Shown here in pieces: positions 17,577 through 25,555 of a stretch of DNA of 64,000 nucleotides. Made by a program: the position numbers and the translations under genes. This DNA comes from Novosphingobium sediminicola. GTDB taxonomy: Bacteria > Pseudomonadota > Alphaproteobacteria > Sphingomonadales > Sphingomonadaceae. Where the stretch lies: NCBI RefSeq assembly GCF_014196525.1, contig NZ_JACIDX010000009.1, positions 206,907 through 270,906 of the forward strand. The letters are read 5' to 3'. The number at the start of each line of letters is the position of its first letter. The stretch's first letter is position 1. Below the pieces are notes generated by a model that was not told the DNA's origin, searched no databases, and saw nothing but the letters and a program-made list of their open reading frames with translations.

Positions 17577-18116
17577 TCAGTTGGGCCGCGCCCGAGCCAT
17601 CAGCTCTGCCTTGCGCTCGGCCATTTGCGCGCCCAACGCCTTGAGATCGACCTTGGCCTCGCGTGCTTCGGGAAACATCTCGGTTTCCTCTTCCTCGACA
17701 TGATGCGCAATATATTCGCCCAGCACCGTCACCTTTGCGTCAAACAGCCGCTCTCCCGCCTTCATCGCCCGGATTTCCGCAATCAGTTGCTTGGCGCTGG
17801 CATGTTCCACCTCGGCTTCGTCGAGCATGTCATCGTCATCGATGGCCTTGCGAATGGCAGGATAGAATACCTCTTCCTCAATCTGCGTATGCACGGTCAG
17901 AGCAAGGCAGATCTGTTCAGCCATCGCCTGCTTTTTCGCATCCTCCTCCAGCGACTCGTACTCCTTGAACCAGGCCTTGACCTGCCTGTGGTCATCCTTG
18001 AGCAGCTTGATCGCATCAGCCGGTTTTGCCGCCGCGCGGGCGTTTCTGCGCCCGGCTTTCGAACCCGCCTTGGTCTTGCTTGAACGGGCGGAGGTGCTAG
18101 CTTGGGTCGTGGTCAT
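17577..18116 (-). CDS. Hemerythrin-domain protein
   Basis: A 179-residue protein with an Ala/Lys/Arg-rich N-terminus (about 1-35) and a hemerythrin-like four-helix bundle. Candidate di-iron ligands are seen in DDHRQVKAWF, HTQIEEEVFYPAI, EVEHASAKQ and HHVEEEETEMFPEA. Such proteins bind O2, NO or iron and act in stress protection; the precise role here is open. The ATG at 18114-18116 has GGAGAG upstream; the frame to 18233 is not supported. It is divergent from the HWE kinase gene. Confidence 0.9.
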   Translation of the reverse strand: MTTTQASTSARSSKTKAGSKAGRRNARAAAKPADAIKLLKDDHRQVKAWFKEYESLEEDAKKQAMAEQICLALTVHTQIEEEVFYPAIRKAIDDDDMLDEAEVEHASAKQLIAEIRAMKAGERLFDAKVTVLGEYIAHHVEEEETEMFPEAREAKVDLKALGAQMAERKAELMARARPN

Positions 18117-18474
18117 CAGTCTCTCCATTACCTTGCCCGCAAGAGCGCGGGGATAGACGATGAAAGATTCCAATGCAGACAAGGTGCCGATGGAGATGTA
18201 ATTTTTGTCGCGACTTCGCCACGCCTCGCCCAAGCCCTATAAATTCTGCGGCTTCAATATTGTATGACTTATGTTGGTCGATTGTGGTATGAAGACTTTC
18301 GGCCATTCTGCTATCCTCAGCAAAGGATAAATTTCTCGACCGGGGCCATGAGTCGATCCACCGGCCTCCTTTCGTCCCGAATGAAGCGCTTTTTGTTTAT
18401 AAACAGCTATTTCATTGGTTCGGGCCGCTGATTAGAATTGCTCAGGAGAATTGGATGGAATTCTCAGGGTTAAA
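18117..18474. other. Divergent intergenic region, hemerythrin / HWE kinase
   Basis: About 360 bases with no supported gene. It contains a perfect 12-bp palindrome TGTTTATAAACA at 18394-18405, a dyad ATCCT/AGGAT at 18313-18328, and a seven-codon open frame at 18455-18478 described separately. I looked for the sphingomonad general-stress (EcfG) promoter pattern GGAAC-N16/17-GTT and did not find it. Confidence 0.5.
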
Positions 18475-18478
18475 GTGA
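18455..18478 (+). CDS. Possible leader peptide MEFSGLK before the HWE kinase
   Basis: ATG at 18455 follows AGGAGA at ideal spacing, but this frame closes after seven codons (MEFSGLK) with TGA at 18476-18478. That TGA overlaps a GTG (18475-18477) in the kinase frame as GTGA, the geometry of translational coupling. It may be a leader or simply a chance frame next to a mis-assigned kinase start. Confidence 0.35.
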   Translation: MEFSGLK

Positions 18479-19542
18479 AGGATAAACCGGTGCGCACTTT
18501 CGCTGAGGCAGAGCCGATGCCCCCTCTCGGCCATAGTGATGCACTTGCCGACAGCGCGGAGCTGTTTCGTGAGACGTTTGAGCGCGCCAATATCGGTATG
18601 GCTCACGTCTCGCTCGACGGCAGCTTCCTTCGCGCCAATCGATCTTTATGCCGCTTGCTTGGGCGCGATCAGGCCGAGCTGGCCTGCATCAGGTTTCAGG
18701 ACATCACCCATCCCGACGACCTTGACACTGATATGCACCTGCTGCGCGAGGTGTTGGCGGGGATACGCGAAACCTACACGATGGAAAAACGCTACATCCG
18801 GCCCGATGGAACGATTATCTGGGCCGATCTGAGCGTGTCCCTGTTGCGGAATGCCCAAGGCCATCCCGTCAATTTCATTTCCGTCGTCAATGATATTCAT
18901 GCTCGCAAACAGGCACAGGAACTGGTGCAACTGGTTCTATCCGAGGCCAATCACCGCGTAAAAAACCTGCTCTCGGTGGTCAGCGCGATTGTCACAAGCA
19001 GCGCACGCGGCGCGGACTCCGCCCAAGAACTCGAAGCAGCGATCAGTGGTCGGATCAGAGCGATGGCCGCCTCGCATGATTTGCTGACGGGCAAATCGGA
19101 AAACGGCGGCCAGCTTACCCAACTGGTTCGCCGACAGCTTGAGATTTTCACCGATCTTGCCGTCGCGCGGATAAAAATCGAGGGGCCGGACATCCAGCTT
19201 ACCCCTGCTGCCATCCATGCCTTTGGCATGGTCCTGCATGAACTGTCGACAAACGCCTGCAAATATGGGGCGCTGTCCAATGAAACCGGCAATGTGCTGA
19301 TTTCATGGCGGATAGATCCGAGCGCGCAAACGCTGCATTTTGACTGGCATGAATCGGGCGGACCGCCCGTGCACACGCCGCAGCGGCAAGGGTTCGGTGC
19401 CCGAGCCCTGCAACGAATGTTGTCCGGCTCTCTGGGGGGCAGCTCCTCCTATTTGCTTGCCGAGCCGGGCGCCAAATTCGAAGCGGTCGTGCCCGTCGAA
19501 GGCGTCGTCACGCTTTGCCCGGATCAGGCAGAATACCCATAA
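18475..19542 (+). CDS. PAS-domain sensor histidine kinase, HWE family
   Basis: A 355-residue soluble kinase. A PAS domain spans about 28-150 (FERANIGMAHVSLDG ... YIRPDGTIIWADLSVS), then the phospho-acceptor H160 in NHRVKNLLS, the ATP-binding HELSTNACKYGALS and the DWHESGGP element typical of HWE kinases. It has no membrane helix, so it senses a cytoplasmic cue. Start options are TTG 18451, GTG 18475 (coupled to the 7-codon frame) and ATG 18517 (weak GAGG site). No response regulator is adjacent. In sphingomonads such kinases often feed the PhyR-EcfG stress pathway, a possible but unproven link with the neighbouring hemerythrin. Confidence 0.85.
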   Translation: MKDKPVRTFAEAEPMPPLGHSDALADSAELFRETFERANIGMAHVSLDGSFLRANRSLCRLLGRDQAELACIRFQDITHPDDLDTDMHLLREVLAGIRETYTMEKRYIRPDGTIIWADLSVSLLRNAQGHPVNFISVVNDIHARKQAQELVQLVLSEANHRVKNLLSVVSAIVTSSARGADSAQELEAAISGRIRAMAASHDLLTGKSENGGQLTQLVRRQLEIFTDLAVARIKIEGPDIQLTPAAIHAFGMVLHELSTNACKYGALSNETGNVLISWRIDPSAQTLHFDWHESGGPPVHTPQRQGFGARALQRMLSGSLGGSSSYLLAEPGAKFEAVVPVEGVVTLCPDQAEYP

Positions 19543-19576
19543 ACCACGCCTTCAAGGTTCAAGGCCATGGGTATTC
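19531..19576. terminator. Bidirectional hairpin between HWE kinase and ABC1 kinase genes
   Basis: A perfect 10-bp inverted repeat, GAATACCCAT (19531-19540) and ATGGGTATTC (19567-19576), encloses an inner GCCTT/AAGGC stem. It sits between convergent genes, overlapping the last codons and stop of the kinase gene and ending four bases before the stop of the ABC1 gene. There is no U-tract, so termination strength is uncertain. Confidence 0.55.
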
Positions 19577-19579
19577 GGC

Positions 19580-20890
19580 CTAGGATCCCATTGCCGCTTC
19601 GACCATCTGGCGCAGCGGCAATTGTGCTTGCAGCTTCACAGCCAGCAGCGCGGTTCCGCTCACCTTGCGCTGAACGAACAGCGTGGAGGCAGGCGGCACA
19701 TGCCATGTGGCGCGGTCGCGCAATATCCCTTGGCCCAGATGGCGCATATGGCCCACAAAGCTGCGATCGGCAAAATCGAACAAGCCGGGACGGTTGAGAT
19801 GCGCGATCATGAAGTCAACCATCTGGTCCAGCACCAGACGATGCTTTTCGCTCATGGCCCGGCCAACAAAGCCCCCCTCAATCAGCGCGGCGATCAATGC
19901 ATCGCGATCACCGGCCAGCCCCGCCCCAAACAGCCGCCGATAGGCAGTCCGGGTTTCCGGCAGAACAGCGCGCGCCGCCCCGAAATCGAGCAGGACGATA
20001 CGTCCGGTCTGCGCCTGCCAGCGATAGTTGGCGAAATTGGGGTCCGTCTGCATCGCATCAAAGGCAAACAGTTCGTTCAACACCAGATCGAACAGCGCTG
20101 CCATGGCGGCGTTGCGCTGCGCGCCGGAAGCCTGCGTCAATGTTTCGATTGGCGTTCCGGCAATATAGTCCATGACCAGTACATGCTGGCCCGAAAGCTC
20201 TGCAACCGGGGCGGGGACAATGAAACGCGCGTCCCCGGCCAACTGCTCACCATACCGGCCCATTTGCTCGGCCTCGCGCCGATAGTCGGCTTCCTCATGC
20301 AATTGCAATTTGGCCTCGGCCAGCAATGGTGCGACATCCAGCCCATCAGGCAGCAATCCCGAAAGACGCAACAAGGTTGCGACATTATCGATATCGGCAT
20401 CTATGCTGGCCGCAACACCGGGATATTGCACCTTTACCGCCACCTCGCGCCCATCATGCAAAGTCGCGCGATGCACCTGACCGATTGACGCCGCTGCCAG
20501 AGGTCGCGGATCAAAGCGGGCAAACTGCCCACGCCAATCGCGACCCCATTGGGCGACAAGCACCCGGTTTAGCTGGCCCGGCGGCATAGTGTCTCCGGCC
20601 TCGCGCAAGCGGGCAAGGATGGTGGCCAGTTCGGGCGGCAGCAGATCTCCAGCATCAAGAGAAAGCATTTGCCCCAGCTTCATCGCCGCGCCGCGCAGCC
20701 GCGAAAGCTGATCGGCGGTGCGCAAGGCATTGGCCGGGGTCAAGAGCATGTCACTCAGGGACGGACGCTCTCCCTGCGCCAGTCGGCGCACGCCCTCGGC
20801 CAAAGCGCCGCCCACCACGCCGCCGGCCAGTTGCCCCAGACCGGCCAGACGAGCCAGCCTGCCGCTGGGCACCGTGCGCGACCGGCTCAT
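19580..20890 (-). CDS. ABC1/UbiB (AarF) family atypical kinase
   Basis: A 436-residue protein of the ABC1/UbiB family, ATPases linked to quinone and lipid metabolism. Diagnostic signs are the KxGQ motif at 71-74 (KLGQMLSLDAGD), the alanine-rich loop in LAAASIGQVHRA, the lysine in VAVKVQYPG and the DFG in LLDFGAAR. The usual DxHxGN-type segment reads TDPNFANY, a variant seen in this branch. It is convergent with the HWE kinase and divergent from DUF3429. No ubi genes are nearby, so its target is not evident. Confidence 0.88.
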   Translation of the reverse strand: MSRSRTVPSGRLARLAGLGQLAGGVVGGALAEGVRRLAQGERPSLSDMLLTPANALRTADQLSRLRGAAMKLGQMLSLDAGDLLPPELATILARLREAGDTMPPGQLNRVLVAQWGRDWRGQFARFDPRPLAAASIGQVHRATLHDGREVAVKVQYPGVAASIDADIDNVATLLRLSGLLPDGLDVAPLLAEAKLQLHEEADYRREAEQMGRYGEQLAGDARFIVPAPVAELSGQHVLVMDYIAGTPIETLTQASGAQRNAAMAALFDLVLNELFAFDAMQTDPNFANYRWQAQTGRIVLLDFGAARAVLPETRTAYRRLFGAGLAGDRDALIAALIEGGFVGRAMSEKHRLVLDQMVDFMIAHLNRPGLFDFADRSFVGHMRHLGQGILRDRATWHVPPASTLFVQRKVSGTALLAVKLQAQLPLRQMVEAAMGS

Positions 20891-21059
20891 GCATCAACCC
20901 CGCGCCGGGGCGGCCGTTTAACCAAAGAAATGATTTCCATGACGGTTATATGGGGCTGGACCTGTGAAACGGCCAGATGGCTCGTAGGGCACGTCGCACC
21001 ATAAACACACCCCAAGGGCCATCTTGCAGCGGCGCGGTCGATGCGTGCATCAGCCGTTC

Positions 21060-21506
21060 ATGAGCCGCCCTTCTTTGCCTCCGTCCCTCACCATGCTGGG
21101 TCTTGCCGGTATCGCACCTCAAGCGATCTGTGTGTTGGCGGCCTTGTTTGTGCCCGACTGGCGATGGTTCGCAATTGCGGCGGGCTGCTGCTACGCGGCG
21201 GTGATCCTGTCCTTTCTGGGCGGCATGTGGTGGATGGCCGCGCTGATCGGCAACAGGCGCGACAGTGTCAGCTTTCTTGTCGCAGTCATGCCCAGCCTGA
21301 TCGGTTGGGGCGCCATGCTGCCATGGTGCTTTGGCTGGCGCTGGCCGGGGCCTTCGTTGCTGGTGCTGGCGGCCTGCCTGCCGGCTAGCCCGCTGGTCGA
21401 TTACAAACTCAAGGCTTGCGCGCAGTTGCCCCTCGCCTGGCTGCGCCTGAGGGTGGTCATGGCCGGAGGGCTGGGATTGACCACGCTTGCGCTGGCCTTG
21501 ATCTAA
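21060..21506 (+). CDS. DUF3429 membrane protein
   Basis: A 148-residue membrane protein with about four to five hydrophobic segments (MLGLAGIAPQAICVLAALF, FAIAAGCCYAAVILSFLGGMWW, AVMPSLIGWGAMLPW, a C-terminal GLTTLALAL). The early GLAGIAP and the FLGGMWW element match the DUF3429 family, whose function is unknown. ATG 21060 is chosen because homology-like sequence begins there; the frame opens 36 bases earlier. It is divergent from the ABC1 kinase gene. Confidence 0.75.
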   Translation: MSRPSLPPSLTMLGLAGIAPQAICVLAALFVPDWRWFAIAAGCCYAAVILSFLGGMWWMAALIGNRRDSVSFLVAVMPSLIGWGAMLPWCFGWRWPGPSLLVLAACLPASPLVDYKLKACAQLPLAWLRLRVVMAGGLGLTTLALALI

Positions 21507-21824
21507 GCCCCATCGGTTCCGGCACGGCCTGATCAGGCCTCTGTTGCCGACACTATCCATCACGAGGTGCACAATCTCAGAACGCGGCTTTGGGTCAAAA
21601 CCTGCAAGAAGCTGAGCGCCGACTTTCCCTTCCCTGCAACCGGGGTGATAGGCCGCGCAAGCCTCGTTCCGGCCGAATAACAAGCCCGAAGCTCCGATGC
21701 AGTAGGCGCCCCTGCGTTGAATACGGGGGCCATTGATTTTTGCCTACGCGATCGATAAGCGCGATCTTACTATATCCTATGAGATATAGAAATCTTGCCT
21801 AAAGGCTCAGGGGGCATTCAATTG
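21507..21824. promoter_or_regulatory. Upstream region of the TonB receptor with an operator-like dyad
   Basis: 318 bases without a supported gene. Near the 3' end is a perfect dyad, CTATATC (21770-21776), six-base loop, GATATAG (21783-21789), about 35 bases before the receptor start, where a repressor or activator could bind. A second smaller repeat, GATCGATAAGCGCGATC, lies at 21750-21766. I see no RNA gene here. Confidence 0.45.
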
Positions 21825-24173
21825 ATGTTTCGCACGTTCAAACCTGCGCTGCTTGCCGGCGCCTCGGCTGCTCTGTGGGCGATGCCTGCCATGGCCGATG
21901 ATGCCCTGCCCAATTCCCCCGATGACATCACCGTCACCGCCCGCCGTCGCGCCGAACTGGCGCAGGATGTGCCTCTGGCCCTTTCGGTGGTGAGCGCGGA
22001 CCTGCTGAACGCCACACGCTCGGTCAATCTGCAACAGGTCTCCACGCTGGTCCCCTCGCTCAATTATTCCAGCGCCAATCCGCGCAACACCGCCTTTACC
22101 ATTCGCGGCCTCGGCTCAAGCGTGGTGTCGGTCAGCCAGGCCAATGACGGGCTGGAGCCGGGCGTGGGCTTCTATGTGGACGAGGTCTATCACGCCCGCC
22201 CGGCCACGGCGGCGTTCGATTTCACCGACATTGACCATATCGAAGTGCTGCGCGGGCCGCAGGGCACGGTTTTCGGCAAGAACACCACGGCGGGCGCGAT
22301 CTCCATCATCACCAAAAAGCCCAGCTTCACCTTTGGCGCCGAGGCCGAGGCCAGCTATGGCCAGCAGAACTTCCGCCAGTTGAAGGGGGCGATCACCGGC
22401 CCTCTGGTGGCCGATCTGGCCGCCTTCCGCGTGTCGGGCTCGCTGACCAAGCGCGACGGGGTAATCTGGAACCAGCGCTATGGCACATGGCAGAACGCGA
22501 TCGACAATGCCGCGCTGCGCGGGCAAATCCTGCTGACCCCGGCCAGCAACCTGTCGATCCGACTGATCGGCGACTGGGCCAGTTTCAAGGGCGAGTGCTG
22601 CACGCAGGTCTATGTCCGCGTGGCCCCCACATTGAAACCCGCCGCCCAGCAATATGCCGCGCTGGCCGCCGGGCTGGGCTATTCGGTGCCCTCAACCAAT
22701 CCCTACGCCCGCGTGACCGATATTGACGCGGGCGTGGGCGTCAACACGCAGGAAGGCGGCGCCAGCGCGATTGCCGAGCTGAAAAGCGGACCTTTCGCCA
22801 TCACCTCGGTCACAGCTTGGCGTTTCTGGGACTGGGACGCGGCCAATGACCGCGACTATACCGGCGTTCCGGTGCAAATAACCCAGCATATCCCCAGCCG
22901 TCAGGATCAGGTCAGCCAGGAAATCCGCTTCAGCAACGCCGATCCGGGCAAGATCGATTATGTCGGCGGCCTCTATTACTTCCACCAGAAGATCGTGGGC
23001 CACCCGATCAGCATCTATGGCGCGCAGGCGGCTTATTGGCTGCTGCCAGCCGGGCGCCCGTCCAACCTGCTCGAAGGCTATGGTCAGGATGGCACCACCG
23101 ATTTCCATTCGGATTCGCTGGCGGTGTTTGGCGAGGCGACGTGGCATATCACGCCCCGTCTGGCCCTCACCGGGGGCCTGCGCGAGACGTGGGAAACCAA
23201 GCATGGCACCTATAACACCAATGTCAGCGGGGGCCTTGCCACCACCACGGCTTCGCTGATTACCGACAAGAATTCGATTCTGCGCGCGCAATATTGCACG
23301 GCCTCGGTGTCGGAAGAAGGTCTGTCGGGCCGCATCAATCTGGCATGGAAGGCCACGCGCAACCTGCAAATCTATATCAACGGAGCCAGCGGTCAGAAAT
23401 CGGGCGGGATCAACATGTCGGGCCTGCCGGTCTATCCGGCGGGCGTGAGCGGCCATGGCAGCGGCGATCCGATCCTGTCCACCGCCGTCATCCGCCCGGA
23501 ACGCAATTTCACATGGGAGGCCGGCATCAAGAGCCAGTGGCTGGGCGGGCGAGCCACACTCAATCTGGCGGCCTATTCCACCGTGGTGCATGATTTTCAG
23601 GCCAATGTGGTCGATAATGCCGCCGTTGTCGCGCTGCGCTCCTATCTGGCCAATATTCCGCGCGTGACGGTGCGCGGGGTGGAGGCCGATGCGAACCTTC
23701 AGGTCGCGCCGTGGTTCACCCTGCGCGGCTCTCTGGCCTATGCCGATGGGCGCTATGCCTCCTATCCGGCGGGGCCATGCCCGATCGAGTTGACCGGGTC
23801 GGCCACCGCATCCTGCGATCTCACCGGAAAATCGCTGCCCGGATTGCCCAAATGGACCGGATCGCTGGGCGGCGAGGTGACGCATGATCTGGGCGCCAGC
23901 CAGCTTTACGCCCGCGCCGACGCCACCTTCCGCTCAATGGTCTATGGCGAGGCGACCGACAGCGCCTATACGACCATCGCGGGCTATACGCTGGTCAATG
24001 CCTCGGCCGGGGTGCGGATTAATCCCCGGCTCAGCATCGAAGTCTTTGCCCGCAATCTGACCAAGGCCAATTACCTGCAAAATGTCACGGTTCAGGCGGG
24101 CAACAGCGGCCTTATCGTCGGCACGCCCAGCGATCCGCGCATGTTCGGCGTGACCCTGCGCGCAAAAGCCTGA
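21825..24173 (+). CDS. TonB-dependent receptor (sphingomonad catabolic type)
   Basis: Outer-membrane TonB-dependent receptor of about 782 residues. A signal peptide ends near residue 24 (AMPAMA), a TonB-box-like DDITVTARR follows, then the plug (TIRGLGSSVVSVSQANDGLEPGVGFYVDEVY, VLRGPQGTVFGKNTTAGAISIITKKP) and the barrel, ending FGVTLRAKA. The VDEVY and QGTVFGKNTTAG signatures belong to the large sphingomonad receptor group used for aromatics and other nutrients as well as iron. The ligand is unknown. ATG 21825 is preferred to the frame start at 21795. The gene is isolated in orientation. Confidence 0.9.
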   Translation: MFRTFKPALLAGASAALWAMPAMADDALPNSPDDITVTARRRAELAQDVPLALSVVSADLLNATRSVNLQQVSTLVPSLNYSSANPRNTAFTIRGLGSSVVSVSQANDGLEPGVGFYVDEVYHARPATAAFDFTDIDHIEVLRGPQGTVFGKNTTAGAISIITKKPSFTFGAEAEASYGQQNFRQLKGAITGPLVADLAAFRVSGSLTKRDGVIWNQRYGTWQNAIDNAALRGQILLTPASNLSIRLIGDWASFKGECCTQVYVRVAPTLKPAAQQYAALAAGLGYSVPSTNPYARVTDIDAGVGVNTQEGGASAIAELKSGPFAITSVTAWRFWDWDAANDRDYTGVPVQITQHIPSRQDQVSQEIRFSNADPGKIDYVGGLYYFHQKIVGHPISIYGAQAAYWLLPAGRPSNLLEGYGQDGTTDFHSDSLAVFGEATWHITPRLALTGGLRETWETKHGTYNTNVSGGLATTTASLITDKNSILRAQYCTASVSEEGLSGRINLAWKATRNLQIYINGASGQKSGGINMSGLPVYPAGVSGHGSGDPILSTAVIRPERNFTWEAGIKSQWLGGRATLNLAAYSTVVHDFQANVVDNAAVVALRSYLANIPRVTVRGVEADANLQVAPWFTLRGSLAYADGRYASYPAGPCPIELTGSATASCDLTGKSLPGLPKWTGSLGGEVTHDLGASQLYARADATFRSMVYGEATDSAYTTIAGYTLVNASAGVRINPRLSIEVFARNLTKANYLQNVTVQAGNSGLIVGTPSDPRMFGVTLRAKA

Positions 24174-24192
24174 TCATGCCTCGAAGGCATTC

Positions 24193-24360
24193 GACACCAT
24201 AACGCCTCCGACATACCGCCATCAACAACCAGATCAACGCCATTGATAAAGCCGGCCTCATCGCTCGCCGGAAACAGCAAGGCCCCGCTTTCTGCGATGA
24301 TCTTTTGCAACCGGTCAAGATCAGCCGGTTAGCAGAAGACATTGCCCGTCATCTGCCCGG
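24193..24360 (-). pseudogene. C-terminal remnant of a short-chain dehydrogenase
   Basis: On the minus strand a short stretch reads ALLFPASDEAGFINGVDLVVDGGMSEALW, which is the characteristic end of SDR proteins (ASDEA--I-G-DLVVDGG). The upstream frame is interrupted by a TAA about 20 codons before and no Rossmann N-terminus exists, so at least 200 residues are missing. The fragment abuts the 3' end of the TonB receptor gene, suggesting past deletion or rearrangement at this boundary. Confidence 0.6.
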
Positions 24361-24439
24361 CTCCCTGCCCCATGCCTCAGGCGCAAATCGGGGCACATTG
24401 GCACTCCTCCAACGCCAATGATCCCGCCATCGTCTGGGC

Positions 24440-24459
24440 GGCGCTCAGGAGTGAGCGCC
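24440..24459 (-). terminator. Hairpin after the dienelactone hydrolase gene
   Basis: Perfect 8-bp stem GGCGCTCA / TGAGCGCC with a GGAG loop, located four bases beyond the hydrolase stop codon on the minus strand. Position fits a transcription terminator although no T-run follows. Confidence 0.5.
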
Positions 24460-24463
24460 CCCA

Positions 24464-25213
24464 TCAACCTCGCGCAAATGCTCGATGGTAGAGCGCCAAA
24501 GTCCATGCGATTCCCTGAAAGAACAGGGCAGGATCGTAGCGCGGCCCCTCGTCCCGCAGGAATGCGTGCTGGGCGTTGACTTCATGCCATTCATAGGTCG
24601 CACCCACCGCCTCAAGGCGGTCGCGAATGGCCATGCGCCCGGCATAAGGGACGTGAGGGTCCTGTCGCCCCCAGACGAACATCGTCTCGGCCTTCAGTTC
24701 GGCCATGCGCGCAAGACTGTCATCCGAGCGGCCAAGGCCCAGAGAGCCGGAATGAATATCGGTCGGATAAAAACAGGCCGCTGCCGACACACGCGGGTCA
24801 AGCGCTGCGCGATAGGCAAGGTGCCCCCCAAGGCAAACGCCAAAAGTCGCTACTCTGCCGTCGCAGGCGGGATGGTCGATAAGAGCGCTCAGCCCTGCCT
24901 TTGCATCAGCATCATAACCCGCCAGCGGTTTGAGATATTTCAGCTCATTGCCGCGGTCCGTCCCCGCCGGATCATATTCGAGTACCGTACCGGCAGGCTC
25001 GAACTCGTGATACACTTCCGGCACGGCGACGACATAGCCATGCCCAGCCAGAATGGCCGCCAGCCTGCGGATGGGATTGGTAACCTGATAGATCTCCGAG
25101 AACAGCATCACGCCCGGAAATCGGCCTTCGATCGCAGGGCGAAACAGATGCATCCGCATCGCCCCGCCGCCGGGCACCAGCACATCCAGTTTCTCATCAC
25201 TACGCAGGATCAT
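24464..25213 (-). CDS. Dienelactone hydrolase family protein
   Basis: A 249-residue alpha/beta hydrolase of the dienelactone hydrolase family, enzymes that open dienelactones or related esters in aromatic degradation. The triad is C127 (FGVCLGGHLA), D185 (WGRQDPHVPY) and H216 (AQHAFLRDE), with the family E near residue 40. The ATG at 25211-25213 has an AAAGGA site; the longer frame to 25435 is rejected. It is divergent from the AraC regulator, its probable controller. The true substrate is unknown, and no chlorocatechol genes are adjacent. Confidence 0.88.
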   Translation of the reverse strand: MILRSDEKLDVLVPGGGAMRMHLFRPAIEGRFPGVMLFSEIYQVTNPIRRLAAILAGHGYVVAVPEVYHEFEPAGTVLEYDPAGTDRGNELKYLKPLAGYDADAKAGLSALIDHPACDGRVATFGVCLGGHLAYRAALDPRVSAAACFYPTDIHSGSLGLGRSDDSLARMAELKAETMFVWGRQDPHVPYAGRMAIRDRLEAVGATYEWHEVNAQHAFLRDEGPRYDPALFFQGIAWTLALYHRAFARG

Positions 25214-25461
25214 GTCATCGTCCTTTGCAAGGGCAGGGTTTGGGCTCCCCATACCCCTTCTTCGAATAAAGGCCATGGCATAACGCGGCGCGGCGCGGCC
25301 AGCCCATTTTCGCGCTTTGACAGCTATGATCAGAACAGGCAGCATTCTGCGCCAGCCGGAGTAATGTTCGAACCGGGGGAGAGGCCCGAGCAAACAGCAT
25401 AACCCTGGAGTTCGGGCCAAATCCGGCGGCCCCAAGATCGCACCTTATTGACCTATGTGAT

Positions 25462-25482
25462 CCCCGATATAGGGTATCGGGG
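25462..25482. promoter_or_regulatory. Operator-like dyad in the hydrolase/AraC divergent region
   Basis: CCCCGATA, five-base loop TAGGG, TATCGGGG: a perfect 8-bp inverted repeat 74 bases before the AraC start and about 250 bases before the hydrolase start. It is the only strong symmetry in this 340-base divergent region and a reasonable regulator site. The rest of the region shows nothing I can name. Confidence 0.4.
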
Positions 25483-25555
25483 CGAGGCATTGAACGCTCC
25501 TGCCAAACCTATCTCTTTCACGGATGTCGACAGGCTTTAATTGAATCGGATTGCC

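Noticed and set aside
18117..18450. EcfG stress promoter upstream of hemerythrin or the HWE kinase
   Set aside because: The GGAAC-N16/17-GTT pattern is absent from both strands of this region as far as I can read.
21550..21680. Minus-strand stretch QLLAGFDPKPRSEIVHLVMDSVGN that looked like a transposase fragment
   Set aside because: I could not place it in a known transposase family; no terminal repeats or other insertion-sequence features surround it.
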